The notes: generated from the sequence alone by a model not told the origin. A stretch of 64,000 nucleotides of DNA from Prochlorococcus marinus str. MIT 9215 (GCF_000018065.1 NC_009840.1:868001-932000), one strand, 5' to 3'; shown: positions 28,849 through 36,840, counted from the first letter of the stretch. Numbers and translations: made by a program.

Positions 28849-30042
28849 TTGATATATTTGAAAGATTTAACTGATTTAAAAACATATATTATTGACTCTG
28901 ATGATCCACATGAGGTTGATGATGCTATCTCATTAGAAATAAAAGAAGGAAATAAAAAATATTTATGGATACATATTAGTAATCCATGTAAACTATTTTT
29001 GCATGACTCTAATGTTGATATAAATGCAAGAAAGAGAAATAGCAGTTTATATTTAATTGATCAATATGTCCCAATGCTTCCTAAGGATATTCTTGAAAAG
29101 GCAAATCTAGCTCAAAATAAAGTTTCAGAAACTATTAGTGCAGCAATTGAATTCAATGACGATGGATCAATAAATAAATATGAAATAACTGAAGCAATAA
29201 TAAAACCAAAATATCAATTAACATATGATGATGCGAATGAAATATTAGAAATAGAACCCAAAGAAGAAATAGAATTAATTGAGATTAAAAAATTATTAGA
29301 AAAAAGTATTACATACAGAAAGAAACAAGGAGCAATTATTTTTGAAAGTCCTAATAATAAAATTAAATTATATGAGGATAAGATTATACTAACTAAATTA
29401 GAGAAAACAATATCACAAATTATAGTTGCAGAATCAATGATATTAATGGGTTATGTAACAAGTTTATTTATAGATAAATATGATTTAGCGGCTGCATTTA
29501 GGATTCAAAAAATAAACTGCAATCCATCTGAAATACTCAATAGATACAATGATAGTGATATTAAATATATAATATTAAAACAATATATGGGAAAAAGTTA
29601 CATAACTACTAAGCCTGGCAATCATGAATCATTAGGCCTTAAAATGTATGTACAATGTACATCACCATTAAGAAGATATCTTGATTTAATTATACAAAGG
29701 CAAGTCTATAATAAAATTAATAATTACAAAGTACTAAATAAAGATTCAATCTCTAAGATTATTGATTATTCAAAATATAGACAATCAGAGAATAATAATA
29801 TTTTGAAAAATGATAAATTTAAGTATTTAAAATTATTTTTTAAGAATGAAAAAAAAACTTATTATAAAATAATATTTGTTAAATGGATTAATCATAAAAA
29901 AAATATTGCTTTGGTTTATTTTCCAGATTATTCACTAGAAATACTTATTACTCTTTTTGTATCAATAGAAATATATAGTAACAAAATATATAAAGTTAAA
30001 TATATTATAAATGATAGTAATCTTTTAGAATTTATTTATTAG
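28849..30042 (+). CDS. Short RNase II family exoribonuclease (RNB domain only)
   Basis: A 397-residue protein that is almost entirely the RNB catalytic domain of 3'-5' exoribonucleases. The metal site reads IIDSDDPHEVDDAISL: Asp16, Glu22, Asp24 and Asp25 take the places of the four acidic ligands, with Glu in the second position. TSPLRRYLDLIIQRQV carries the catalytic Arg. Both N-terminal cold-shock domains are absent, and no clear S1 domain follows. It starts with TTG 36 bp after rpsR. A second, longer RNB-like protein at 44120 has the opposite composition. Function in RNA decay is inferred. Confidence 0.87.
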   Translation: MIYLKDLTDLKTYIIDSDDPHEVDDAISLEIKEGNKKYLWIHISNPCKLFLHDSNVDINARKRNSSLYLIDQYVPMLPKDILEKANLAQNKVSETISAAIEFNDDGSINKYEITEAIIKPKYQLTYDDANEILEIEPKEEIELIEIKKLLEKSITYRKKQGAIIFESPNNKIKLYEDKIILTKLEKTISQIIVAESMILMGYVTSLFIDKYDLAAAFRIQKINCNPSEILNRYNDSDIKYIILKQYMGKSYITTKPGNHESLGLKMYVQCTSPLRRYLDLIIQRQVYNKINNYKVLNKDSISKIIDYSKYRQSENNNILKNDKFKYLKLFFKNEKKTYYKIIFVKWINHKKNIALVYFPDYSLEILITLFVSIEIYSNKIYKVKYIINDSNLLEFIY

Positions 30043-30111
30043 TAAGATAATAAATATAATAGGTTTTTATTAGTTTAAAAATATCTGTTAGTATTAATAA
30101 AAAAAAGATTT

Positions 30112-31656
30112 ATGACTTTTGTCATTACCACACCCTTATACTATGTTAATGATAAACCTCATTTAGGAAGTGTATATACAACAATAATTTGTGACTCAAT
30201 AGCTAGGTATAAAAGGCTTGCAGGTGAAGATGTTATGTTCATCACTGGTGTTGATGAACATGGTTTAAAAATACAAAGAACAGCTAATGAAAAGGGTATT
30301 GAACCAAAATCACATTGTGATGCAATCTCAGAAGTTTTTAATAATAATTGGAAAGATTGGAATATATCCTTTGACAAATTTATAAGAACAAGCTCAAAAA
30401 ATCATGAATTAATTGTTAATGAATTTTATAAAAGAGTAAAAGCATCAGATGATATCTATATGGGAGTTCAAAAAGGTTGGTATTGTGTCGGTTGTGAAGA
30501 ATTTAAAGATAATCCAGAAAACTCATCAACATACAAGTGTCCAATACATCAAAAAAATCTAGAATGGAAAAATGAAGAGAATCTCTTTTTTAGGCTTTCA
30601 AAATATCAAAAAGAAATCGAGAAAATAATCAACGAACCTTCTTTTATAGAGCCAATAGAAAGAAAGAATGAAATTATAAATTTTGTTTCTAGAGGTTTAA
30701 AGGATTTTTCAATTTCAAGAACAAATGTTACATGGGGAATTCCAGTCCCTGGTTACGATAATCATACCTTTTATGTATGGTTTGATGCTTTACTTGGATA
30801 TGTAAGTGCCATTAGTTCTGATGCGACAGAACATTCATTGAAAAATTCAATTAATAAAGGATGGCCAGCTGATGTTCATTTAATTGGTAAGGATATTCTG
30901 AGATTCCATGCTGTATATTGGCCTGCAATGCTCATTTCTGCCAAAATGAAAGTTCCAAAAAAGGTTTTTGGGCACGGATTTCTTACAAGAGAGGGGCAAA
31001 AAATGGGTAAAAGCTTAGGAAATGTACTCGACCCTGATTTATTGCTTACAAAATATGGAAATGATCCTGTTAGGTGGTACCTCATTAAAGACATATCACT
31101 AGGAAATGATGGAGATTTCCAAGATAAAAGATTTGTCGACATCATCAATAATGACTTAGCTAATACAATTGGTAATTTATTAAATAGAACATCATCTATG
31201 TCTAGAAAATGGTTTGATAATAAAGTGCCAAATAATGAAAAAACTTTAATTGAAAATAAATTAGAGAATTTTGCCAAAATTGCAGTTGAAAACTATATTT
31301 ATAACTTTGATAACTACAAATTAGATTTAGCAGCTAATGAAGTACTTAGCTTAGCAATTAATACAAATTTGTATTTGAATGATAATCAGCCATGGCTCCT
31401 AATAAAAGAGAAAGATAATCTACCTCTAGTTAAAGAAATTATTTATAACGTTTTAGAAAGTACCCGAATAATAGGATTATTATTATTACCTTTATTGCCC
31501 GAATTATCTACAAAAATCAATGAACAACTTGGCTCTATATACAAAGAGGAATTTCCTTGGAAAAAACAATTAATTTGGGGATTATTAGTTAGCAACACAA
31601 GTCTTCCAAAACCCACTCCAATCATAAATAAACTGGAGTATGACCAACATTTATAG
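30112..31656 (+). CDS. metG: Methionyl-tRNA synthetase
   Basis: A class I synthetase charging both initiator and elongator tRNA-Met. The 514 residues are the short bacterial form without the C-terminal dimerisation domain. TPLYYVNDKPHLGSVYTTI carries the HIGH element (HLGS). A zinc site is seen in CVGCEEF...YKCPIH near residue 125-145. The KMSKS loop is GQKMGKSLGNVLDP, with Gly in the third place. WFDALLGYVSA is also characteristic. It overlaps the start of lptC by 17 bp. Confidence 0.97.
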   Translation: MTFVITTPLYYVNDKPHLGSVYTTIICDSIARYKRLAGEDVMFITGVDEHGLKIQRTANEKGIEPKSHCDAISEVFNNNWKDWNISFDKFIRTSSKNHELIVNEFYKRVKASDDIYMGVQKGWYCVGCEEFKDNPENSSTYKCPIHQKNLEWKNEENLFFRLSKYQKEIEKIINEPSFIEPIERKNEIINFVSRGLKDFSISRTNVTWGIPVPGYDNHTFYVWFDALLGYVSAISSDATEHSLKNSINKGWPADVHLIGKDILRFHAVYWPAMLISAKMKVPKKVFGHGFLTREGQKMGKSLGNVLDPDLLLTKYGNDPVRWYLIKDISLGNDGDFQDKRFVDIINNDLANTIGNLLNRTSSMSRKWFDNKVPNNEKTLIENKLENFAKIAVENYIYNFDNYKLDLAANEVLSLAINTNLYLNDNQPWLLIKEKDNLPLVKEIIYNVLESTRIIGLLLLPLLPELSTKINEQLGSIYKEEFPWKKQLIWGLLVSNTSLPKPTPIINKLEYDQHL

Positions 31657-32263
31657 ATTAATAATTTTCCTTCCATTATTTATACTTGGTTGCTCTCCAA
31701 ATGTACTTAAGGAAAATAAAGTAATACAAAAAATAGACAGTTTAGATATGACTATTTTCTCTAAAAAAGGAAAAAAACTATATTCAATTAATAGCCCAAA
31801 TTCAAGTTACAACAATATTGAATTAAAATTCGAATTAAAAAAACCTATCATTAATATTTTCAACGGGGATGAAACTAAATATATTATTAGTTCAGAAGAA
31901 TCTACGTTATCAAATAACAATAAACTCTTGAAATTGAAAGGGAATGTTAAATTAATAACTCTTAAAAAAGATGTGGATATATTATATGCTGATAATTTTA
32001 TTTGGAATATAGAAAATTCTAATTATCTATTAGAGGGTAATATAAAATTTGAAAATCAAAATATTATCTTAAATTCAGGAAAAGCCATATTGGGCACAGA
32101 TAACATAATTGAATTTTTTAACCCAGTAAAATATATAATAAAAGATGAAAATAACGAAAATAAATATGAAATAAATTCAGAAAATGCTTTCTATAATTTA
32201 AACACTGAATCAGTAAGTTTTGAGGCAAAAAATAAAAGAGTTAAATCAATAATTTACTTTTAA
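31640..32263 (+). CDS. lptC: LptC-like LPS export lipoprotein
   Basis: A 207-residue predicted lipoprotein (FILGC lipobox, Cys18). The remainder reads as an OstA/LptC-like beta-jellyroll with repeated short strands (LKLKGNVKLIT, LLEGNIKFEN), the fold of LptC that helps pass lipopolysaccharide from the inner membrane to LptA. It overlaps metG by 17 bp, an unusual partnership. Its TAA shares TTAA with the convergent CCB-like gene. The family assignment rests on pattern; LptA would be the alternative. Confidence 0.75.
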   Translation: MTNIYRLIIFLPLFILGCSPNVLKENKVIQKIDSLDMTIFSKKGKKLYSINSPNSSYNNIELKFELKKPIINIFNGDETKYIISSEESTLSNNNKLLKLKGNVKLITLKKDVDILYADNFIWNIENSNYLLEGNIKFENQNIILNSGKAILGTDNIIEFFNPVKYIIKDENNENKYEINSENAFYNLNTESVSFEAKNKRVKSIIYF

Positions 32264-32886
32264 ATTTTATTTTTTGAAAAAATATTATTAAGTTTTTTTG
32301 ACCAGTTATTAATCCATTTCTCATCAGACTTAGTAAAACACTTAGTACTCCAGCCTCCTATCAATATAAAAGCCTTATTATTTATAGGTACAACTAATAT
32401 AGATGGAATTTCAGGACAAAAACTAAAAAATTCATTTCTTCCAGGATAAAATTTAGTGTTTGCCAATGATATTAATTTCATATCTTTTATAGATCTCAGA
32501 CAAGTTTCCCCAGGATTAAAATCATTACTTGAAGTAATTCCCCTCCTCAATATATTAACGCCATCATTGTGGATTAATATTGCTGCTGCTGCTGTAGAAG
32601 TTAATATCGCTTCAGAGCCCCATGCAAGTTCATCAATAACTTCAACCGGCATGTTTCTATCGAAGAAAAACTTATTTTCTCCTTTTAAAGCAGCTTTCTC
32701 ACCAGCTAATGGTTGGAATTGTTTAAATAAAAAACCTATCAAAATAATAATTAATGAAGCTATTGCGGCTAACACTTGTGCTCTCTCAAGTTCAGGAGTG
32801 ATTGTTTCTATTGAAATGAAATTTGCTATCTGAAAAATAAAGAGTATTGCACCGACTAGTATTAATGATTTCCCATTGAATCCCAT
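32260..32886 (-). CDS. Cytochrome b6f cofactor assembly protein (CCB2/CCB4 family)
   Basis: A 208-residue protein of the family known in cyanobacteria and chloroplasts as cofactor assembly of complex C subunit B (CCB2/CCB4, DUF2930), needed to attach haem cn (ci) to cytochrome b6. Two adjacent membrane segments lie in the first 60 residues (SLILVGAILFIFQIANFI and ERAQVLAAIASLIIILIGF), followed by a soluble domain with SEAILTSTAAAAILI. It is convergent with lptC through a shared TTAA and divergent from the 103-residue gene. Confidence 0.78.
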   Translation of the reverse strand: MGFNGKSLILVGAILFIFQIANFISIETITPELERAQVLAAIASLIIILIGFLFKQFQPLAGEKAALKGENKFFFDRNMPVEVIDELAWGSEAILTSTAAAAILIHNDGVNILRRGITSSNDFNPGETCLRSIKDMKLISLANTKFYPGRNEFFSFCPEIPSILVVPINNKAFILIGGWSTKCFTKSDEKWINNWSKKLNNIFSKNKI

Positions 32887-32997
32887 ATTTTAAATATGTT
32901 ATTTCTAATTAAATTATGCAAATATTATATTGGTTAGTACATTTAAAATTACTCAAACATATTGTTTTTAATATATAATTAACCAAAACCTTTAAAA

Positions 32998-33309
32998 ATG
33001 AATTTAAACATCAATAAATATATACTTTCTCTTATTTTTACTGGCTTAATTTTTATTCTTATCCCCTCGACTACATACGCTAATGAAATTAGTAGTATAA
33101 ATAAATATTTTGGTATTACTCAGCAGAAGACTGTTATTAATTACGAAAAAAGCCAGCCATCATCTATCGACAACCCTGTAGTTGATCCAAATTTTAACAC
33201 CATGAGATCAAAGGATACTGAGAGTTCGACTGCTACTTATATAGTTATAGGTTTGTTAATTGCTGCTACAATTATTCCTCTAGCAACATGGTGGTATTTC
33301 TCTAAATAA
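32998..33309 (+). CDS. Small exported or membrane protein of unknown function
   Basis: A 103-residue protein with a classical signal peptide (ILSLIFTGLIFILIPSTTYA, cleavage likely before Asn-Glu near residue 29). A 50-residue polar middle follows (FGITQQKTVINYEKSQP), then a C-terminal membrane segment (YIVIGLLIAATIIPLATWWY) ending in FSK. It would sit in the plasma or thylakoid membrane with its loop outside the cytosol. I do not recognise a family. It precedes cobU by 10 bp. Confidence 0.65.
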   Translation: MNLNINKYILSLIFTGLIFILIPSTTYANEISSINKYFGITQQKTVINYEKSQPSSIDNPVVDPNFNTMRSKDTESSTATYIVIGLLIAATIIPLATWWYFSK

Positions 33310-33319
33310 TAGAGAATTT

Positions 33320-33880
33320 ATGATTGCTAATGATTTAAGTATTAGAGAAGATTCATCTCATATAGTTTTTATTACAGGAGGGACAAAGAGTGGTAAAAGT
33401 GAATTCGCAGAGTATCTTGCAAAGAAGTTAAAAAAATTATCATATGTTGCCTTATCTGAAAATAATTTGGATGATAAAGAATGGCAAGATAAAATTAATT
33501 TACATCGAAAAAGAAGGCCAAAAGATTGGGAATTAATAGAAACAACAGATCTATTAAATACATTAGGGAAAGAAGAAGGTCCATTATTAATAGATTCGAT
33601 TGGCGGATTCGTTATGAAAAGTATTGGAAAGGAACAAAATGAATGGTCAACAAATATGAATTCACTTCTAAGTCTCTTATTAAAAAGAAAAAGCATAACA
33701 ATTATCGTTGGAGAACAAGTAGGTTGGAGTCTTGTTTCTGAATATAAAATTGGTAATACTTATATTGAAAGAATCGGCGAACTTCAAAAGAGAATAACCA
33801 AAATATCAAAAGATAATTGGCTCGCAATAAACGGAAGAGCAATCAAAATGGATGAAATAAGTATTGAAATACCTACTTAA
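33320..33880 (+). CDS. cobU: Adenosylcobinamide kinase / adenosylcobinamide-phosphate guanylyltransferase
   Basis: CobU phosphorylates adenosylcobinamide and then attaches GMP, preparing the nucleotide loop of cobalamin. The 186 residues are typical. The Walker A loop is FITGGTKSGKSEFAE near residue 12. HRKRRPKDWELIET near residue 55 carries the His that is guanylylated in the family, and LLIDSIGGFV is the Walker B region. It belongs to the same pathway as cobN at 13838, supporting endogenous B12 (or pseudo-B12) synthesis. trmL follows after 2 bp. Confidence 0.93.
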   Translation: MIANDLSIREDSSHIVFITGGTKSGKSEFAEYLAKKLKKLSYVALSENNLDDKEWQDKINLHRKRRPKDWELIETTDLLNTLGKEEGPLLIDSIGGFVMKSIGKEQNEWSTNMNSLLSLLLKRKSITIIVGEQVGWSLVSEYKIGNTYIERIGELQKRITKISKDNWLAINGRAIKMDEISIEIPT

Positions 33881-33882
33881 AA

Positions 33883-34365
33883 TTGGAAGTCTCTCTTTTT
33901 GAACCTAGAATCCCTCAAAACACTGGTAATATCGCCAGATCATGTGCTGCATTTAATATACCATTAAATCTTATAGAGCCCTTTGGTTTTAAATTAGAAG
34001 ATAAATATTTAAAAAGAGCAGGATTAGATTATTGGCCTCTAGTTACTGTTAATAAGTATGATAATTTTGAAAAATTTTTGGCGTCAAAAGCAACAAAAAG
34101 AATAATTTCTTTTAGTAAAAGAAATGGAATATATTTAAAGGATTTTAAATTTAAACATGATGATATTTTGCTATTTGGGAGAGAAGATTTAGGATTGCCA
34201 GATTACATTATTGATAAAAGTGACTTTTTAATATCAATATTTATGCCAAATTTACAAACTGGAAACAATGCTCAAAAAGGTGTTAGGAGTCTAAACCTTT
34301 CTGTAGCTTGTGGGATTGCTATATATGAGGCCCACAAACAAATAAATTTTCAAAATGGTAATTAA
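33883..34365 (+). CDS. trmL: tRNA (cytidine(34)-2'-O)-methyltransferase, SpoU/TrmL family
   Basis: A 160-residue SPOUT methyltransferase that methylates the ribose of the wobble base of tRNA-Leu species in known TrmL proteins. LFEPRIPQNTGNIARSCAA at the N-terminus, LLFGREDLGLP and the C-terminal NLQTGNNAQKGVRSLNLSVA are the three conserved SpoU motifs. The start is TTG two bases after the cobU stop. The next gene downstream is a tRNA. Confidence 0.9.
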   Translation: MEVSLFEPRIPQNTGNIARSCAAFNIPLNLIEPFGFKLEDKYLKRAGLDYWPLVTVNKYDNFEKFLASKATKRIISFSKRNGIYLKDFKFKHDDILLFGREDLGLPDYIIDKSDFLISIFMPNLQTGNNAQKGVRSLNLSVACGIAIYEAHKQINFQNGN

Positions 34366-34394
34366 GTACAACCAATGCCTTACAATATTCCCAT

Positions 34395-34468
<74 letters not shown>

Positions 34469-34535
34469 TTTTCAAGACTTTTCAATTAAAGAATTTAGGT
34501 GGAATTTTAATTGACTTAAACTATTAAAGACAATA

Positions 34536-34823
34536 ATGTTAAATTCACTCAGTACAGTCTTAGATCAAAAGAAATCTAAAGCAAAATATCCAGAAGCAAG
34601 GGTAATAGTACTTGATGATAGTTTTAATACGTTTCAATATGTCGCAAATTGTCTTTTAACAATTATCCCAAGCATGAGTGAGAGAAGGGCACGTGATCTA
34701 ACCATCAAAGTTGACAAGACAGGATCGGCGGAAGTATGGAGAGGTAATCTTGAACAGGCAGAACTATATCATGAGCAACTCCTCAGCAAAGGATTAACAA
34801 TGGCTCCGATAGAGAAAACATAA
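34536..34823 (+). CDS. clpS: ATP-dependent Clp protease adaptor ClpS
   Basis: ClpS delivers N-degron substrates to ClpA/ClpC-ClpP. The 95 residues fit the family: a disordered N-terminus (SKAKYPEARVIVLDDSFNTF, where the family has the D-D-x-x-(N/T)-(P/T) pocket strand), YVANCLLTIIPSMSERRA and a C-terminal AELYHEQLLSKGLTMAPIE. The D-D-S-F-N-T strand diverges slightly from the classical DDDYTP, as in cyanobacterial ClpS2 forms. It is the last gene before the accessory stretch. Confidence 0.88.
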   Translation: MLNSLSTVLDQKKSKAKYPEARVIVLDDSFNTFQYVANCLLTIIPSMSERRARDLTIKVDKTGSAEVWRGNLEQAELYHEQLLSKGLTMAPIEKT

Positions 34824-34949
34824 CATAAGTAATTTTGACAGAAGATTTATGGCTTATAAATTTAAATTTTTCAAACGTTAAAAGATTCTCAAAGAATAAC
34901 TAAACAATCCCATCTATTTAATAATTATAAATAATCAATCAAATATCTT

Positions 34950-35085
34950 ATCTCAAGCAAAAGATTCAAAGCTTTATTTGGTGTTGGATTAGTTGCTATT
35001 AGTATTGGATTAATATCAAAAACAAATTAATTATCCAGCTGGAATTTGTATTAATGGGAGTCAAGAATTAACATTTAATATCTAA
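34950..35085 (+). pseudogene. Possible frameshifted remnant of a small exported protein
   Basis: Two short frames join into something protein-like. The first reads SSKRFKALFGVGLVAISIGL and resembles a signal peptide, stopping at 35028-35030. The next frame, continuing from the same place, reads NYPAGICINGSQELTFNI and stops at 35083-35085. A shift within the A-rich CAAAAACAAATTAATT around 35017-35030 would fuse them. No ATG, GTG or TTG start fits upstream. It may be a decayed gene, a sequencing error or chance. The rest of the 285-bp gap after clpS is empty. Confidence 0.3.
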
Positions 35086-35108
35086 CTATTAATCTTCTAT
35101 CTTGTTCC

Positions 35109-35495
35109 TTAATTCTTAAATCCAGTCAACTTTGATAGCTCTTTTAGTGAAAGAACGCCTAAAATTAGTCTTCCATTTATTTCCCATGTCGGAAACCCTT
35201 TAATTTTTTTATCGATGCATAATTGAGTTTGACTGTCTAAACTATCTCTTGCACATTCAACCACATTAAGTTCACTGTAAGCTTGCTTACCAAATAGTTC
35301 ACTTTGATTAAGGCAATTAGGACACCAATATGCTGAATATTTAACTACACCATTATTTTTAAGGTATTTTGCTAACTCAATAGATTCCTTAGTGCTTTCT
35401 GAGGTGACTATAAATTTTCTTTGATTATTCAAATGGGAGCTATAAACATTTGGAAAAGTAAGAAAAGCTAACAGTGTGATTAACAAGCGTTTCAT
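35109..35495 (-). CDS. Exported thioredoxin-like protein, VKOR C-terminal domain type
   Basis: A 128-residue protein with an N-terminal signal sequence (RLLITLLAFLTFPNVYS) and a thioredoxin-like fold. The active site is YWCPNC (Cys58, Cys61). A second cysteine pair (Cys81, Cys93) and the cis-Pro loop GFPTW match the Trx-like domain fused to vitamin K epoxide reductase in many cyanobacteria. Here it stands alone, so the VKOR membrane partner must be elsewhere. It presumably forms disulfides in exported proteins. Its ATG overlaps the TGA of the preceding 50-codon gene (ATGA). Confidence 0.75.
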   Translation of the reverse strand: MKRLLITLLAFLTFPNVYSSHLNNQRKFIVTSESTKESIELAKYLKNNGVVKYSAYWCPNCLNQSELFGKQAYSELNVVECARDSLDSQTQLCIDKKIKGFPTWEINGRLILGVLSLKELSKLTGFKN

Positions 35496-35644
35496 TTATT
35501 TACTACTTTTCCTCCATATTTTCTAACTATCTTATCAAGCAAAATTCGTATATCTTTATTTTTAAGTTTCTCTATTCGTTGAAGATTCTCAAGAAGATCG
35601 AATATTTGATCCTGTGAATCTTCATTTAATTCACTCACTGCCAT
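35492..35644 (-). CDS. Small helical protein coupled to the VKOR-type thioredoxin
   Basis: A 50-codon frame from ATG to TGA. The product is charged and helical (residues 8-40, including FDLLENLQRIEKLKNKDIRI) and ends in a basic RKYGGKVVNK. No signal peptide. Its TGA overlaps the ATG of the thioredoxin-like gene by four bases (ATGA), a common sign of translational coupling, which argues that it is real and co-expressed. The function is unknown. Confidence 0.5.
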   Translation of the reverse strand: MAVSELNEDSQDQIFDLLENLQRIEKLKNKDIRILLDKIVRKYGGKVVNK

Positions 35645-35734
35645 TTATATTAAGAGTTTTTATATTCCAATTTTAAATCAAAAGTAAATTTAAATCTTAT
35701 TGTATTTATATTTTTTTATTGCTATTTTTCTAAA

Positions 35735-35773
35735 GCGGGCTAAGGTTCATATCTCCGCGAGGATTTAGTCCGC
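35735..35773. ncRNA. Isolated GC-rich hairpin, possible structured RNA or terminator
   Basis: In a 266-bp gap of very AT-rich sequence a compact GC-rich block appears. GCGGGCTAA (35735-35743) pairs with TTAGTCCGC (35765-35773) through nine pairs with one G-U. The inner part TCCGCGAGGA can form a small stem capped by GCGA, a GNRA tetraloop. AAAATTTT follows. It could be a bidirectional terminator, a small RNA or a remnant of an insertion. The rest of the gap shows nothing. Confidence 0.4.
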
Positions 35774-35896
35774 AAAATTTTAATGATTCAATTTATTTTG
35801 GATCCCTCTTTTAGAAGTTGATTAGAAATAGTCAAAAATAATTATTATTGCTTAATTTATATATTCCATCGAATTGCAATCAAATATAAAAACAAG

Positions 35897-35909
35897 AAGT
35901 GTGACACTA
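35897..35909. promoter_or_regulatory. Downstream copy of the AAGTGTGACACTA box
   Basis: AAGTGTGACACTA ends one base before the stop end of the ribbon-helix-helix gene. It is the exact reverse complement of the box at 36292-36304 upstream of that gene, so the regulator gene is bracketed by its probable binding site. Confidence 0.5.
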
Positions 35910-35910
35910 T

Positions 35911-36276
35911 TTATTCAAAAATATTGTTATTTCGCTTCATAACTTTCTTGAAATACTTAAACTCAATAAATTCATACATCATTTTAATATCATCAGAAAA
36001 TATTTTTTTATTAACAGCAAAGTCGTCCACATTAAGTGGAGATTTATTATTTTCAGTGGATATTTCACGATCTAGAGAAAAATTCATTAAATCTCTTTCT
36101 TTAACTTTATTTTTAACATATGTTTCATTTAATACTCCTCGAGACCTTAACGCTTCCTCGACCAATAAACCTGTGACTTTTGACTGACTAAATTCATTAG
36201 CTTTACACATTTTTTCAATAATTTTATGAACTTCTTCACTTGGCAAAAAACCAATTCTTTTCCTCGGAGAGGGCAT
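35911..36276 (-). CDS. Ribbon-helix-helix DNA-binding regulator
   Basis: A 121-residue protein. Residues 5-47 (RKRIGFLPSEEVHKIIEKM, then FSQSKVTGLLVEEALRSRG) form a CopG/Arc-like ribbon-helix-helix domain. The rest is a charged tail without recognisable fold, which could bind a partner as in antitoxins. An inverted repeat of two 13-base boxes lies 16 bp upstream of the ATG and a third box lies at the 3' end, suggesting autoregulation. The divergent 50-codon membrane protein gene at 36356 would share the operator. No toxin is recognisable nearby. Confidence 0.7.
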   Translation of the reverse strand: MPSPRKRIGFLPSEEVHKIIEKMCKANEFSQSKVTGLLVEEALRSRGVLNETYVKNKVKERDLMNFSLDREISTENNKSPLNVDDFAVNKKIFSDDIKMMYEFIEFKYFKKVMKRNNNIFE

Positions 36277-36291
36277 AATTTAAAAAAAAAT

Positions 36292-36326
36292 TAGTGTCAC
36301 ACTTGCATATTATAAGTGTTGCACTA
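36292..36326. promoter_or_regulatory. Inverted-repeat operator between the RHH regulator and a small divergent gene
   Basis: TAGTGTCACACTT (36292-36304) and AAGTGTTGCACTA (36314-36326) form an inverted repeat with two mismatches around a 9-bp centre. Each half is itself nearly palindromic (GTGTCACAC). It sits in the 79-bp divergent gap, as expected for an operator of a dimeric ribbon-helix-helix protein. Confidence 0.6.
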
Positions 36327-36355
36327 TATTTGATTTACGTCAACTAAATTTCGCC

Positions 36356-36508
36356 ATGCATATTTTAATATTTCCTGCCGGATTTATTCTTTGGTATCTA
36401 GCTTATGAAGCAAAACCCATCATTAATGATGAAGTAACACTTCATTGGGAAGAGAAAAATACAACTAAAAGAAATCAACTTTTAAAAATAATCAACGAAA
36501 GCTTTTAA
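36356..36508 (+). CDS. Small membrane-anchored protein, 50 aa
   Basis: A 50-codon ATG-TAA frame. The first 17 residues (MHILIFPAGFILWYLAY) form a single membrane segment, followed by a charged cytosolic-looking tail (TLHWEEKNTTKRNQLLK). It is transcribed away from the ribbon-helix-helix regulator with the operator between them. Its stop overlaps that of the convergent 58-codon gene at TTAA. I know no family. A small toxin-like peptide is one possibility but there is no direct support. Confidence 0.5.
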   Translation: MHILIFPAGFILWYLAYEAKPIINDEVTLHWEEKNTTKRNQLLKIINESF

Positions 36509-36681
36509 AACTTACTTTCAATAGATTTAGACCATTCCTTGTGCTTGAAATCTAGATCTGAGATTAACTGTTTTTGATAAGTAAATTTAAGTTGATTTTC
36601 GTTAAGAGATTTTTTGGTTAAAATCATATCTTTAGAGAAAAAATAAGGAGTGTAAGAACTATTTACTTTTTTTTTTGACAT
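36505..36681 (-). CDS. Small basic protein, 58 aa, unknown
   Basis: An ATG-TAA frame of 58 codons. It begins MSKKKVNSSYTPYFFSK and ends DFKHKEWSKSIESKF. It is Lys-rich and polar without a signal peptide. Its TAA shares TTAA with the convergent 50-codon gene, the same arrangement as four other convergent pairs in the window, which supports both being genes. The function is unknown. Confidence 0.45.
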   Translation of the reverse strand: MSKKKVNSSYTPYFFSKDMILTKKSLNENQLKFTYQKQLISDLDFKHKEWSKSIESKF

Positions 36682-36840
36682 CCATATATTTAAAGCATCT
36701 ATATTTTTATATAGTTCAAAAGGTTATAGTCTTGGAATTTTTATAATTTTTTTATATTTCCTTCATGTATTTAGTTTGTTTGTAAAAAATATTAATTCGT
36801 TGAATAAAAAGGCTATATTTAAACAAACATGTAATTTATT

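Noticed and set aside
32456-32833. Plus-strand frame of about 125 codons opposite the CCB-like gene
   Set aside because: It lies wholly antisense to a gene with recognisable membrane segments and family blocks and shows no family features itself.
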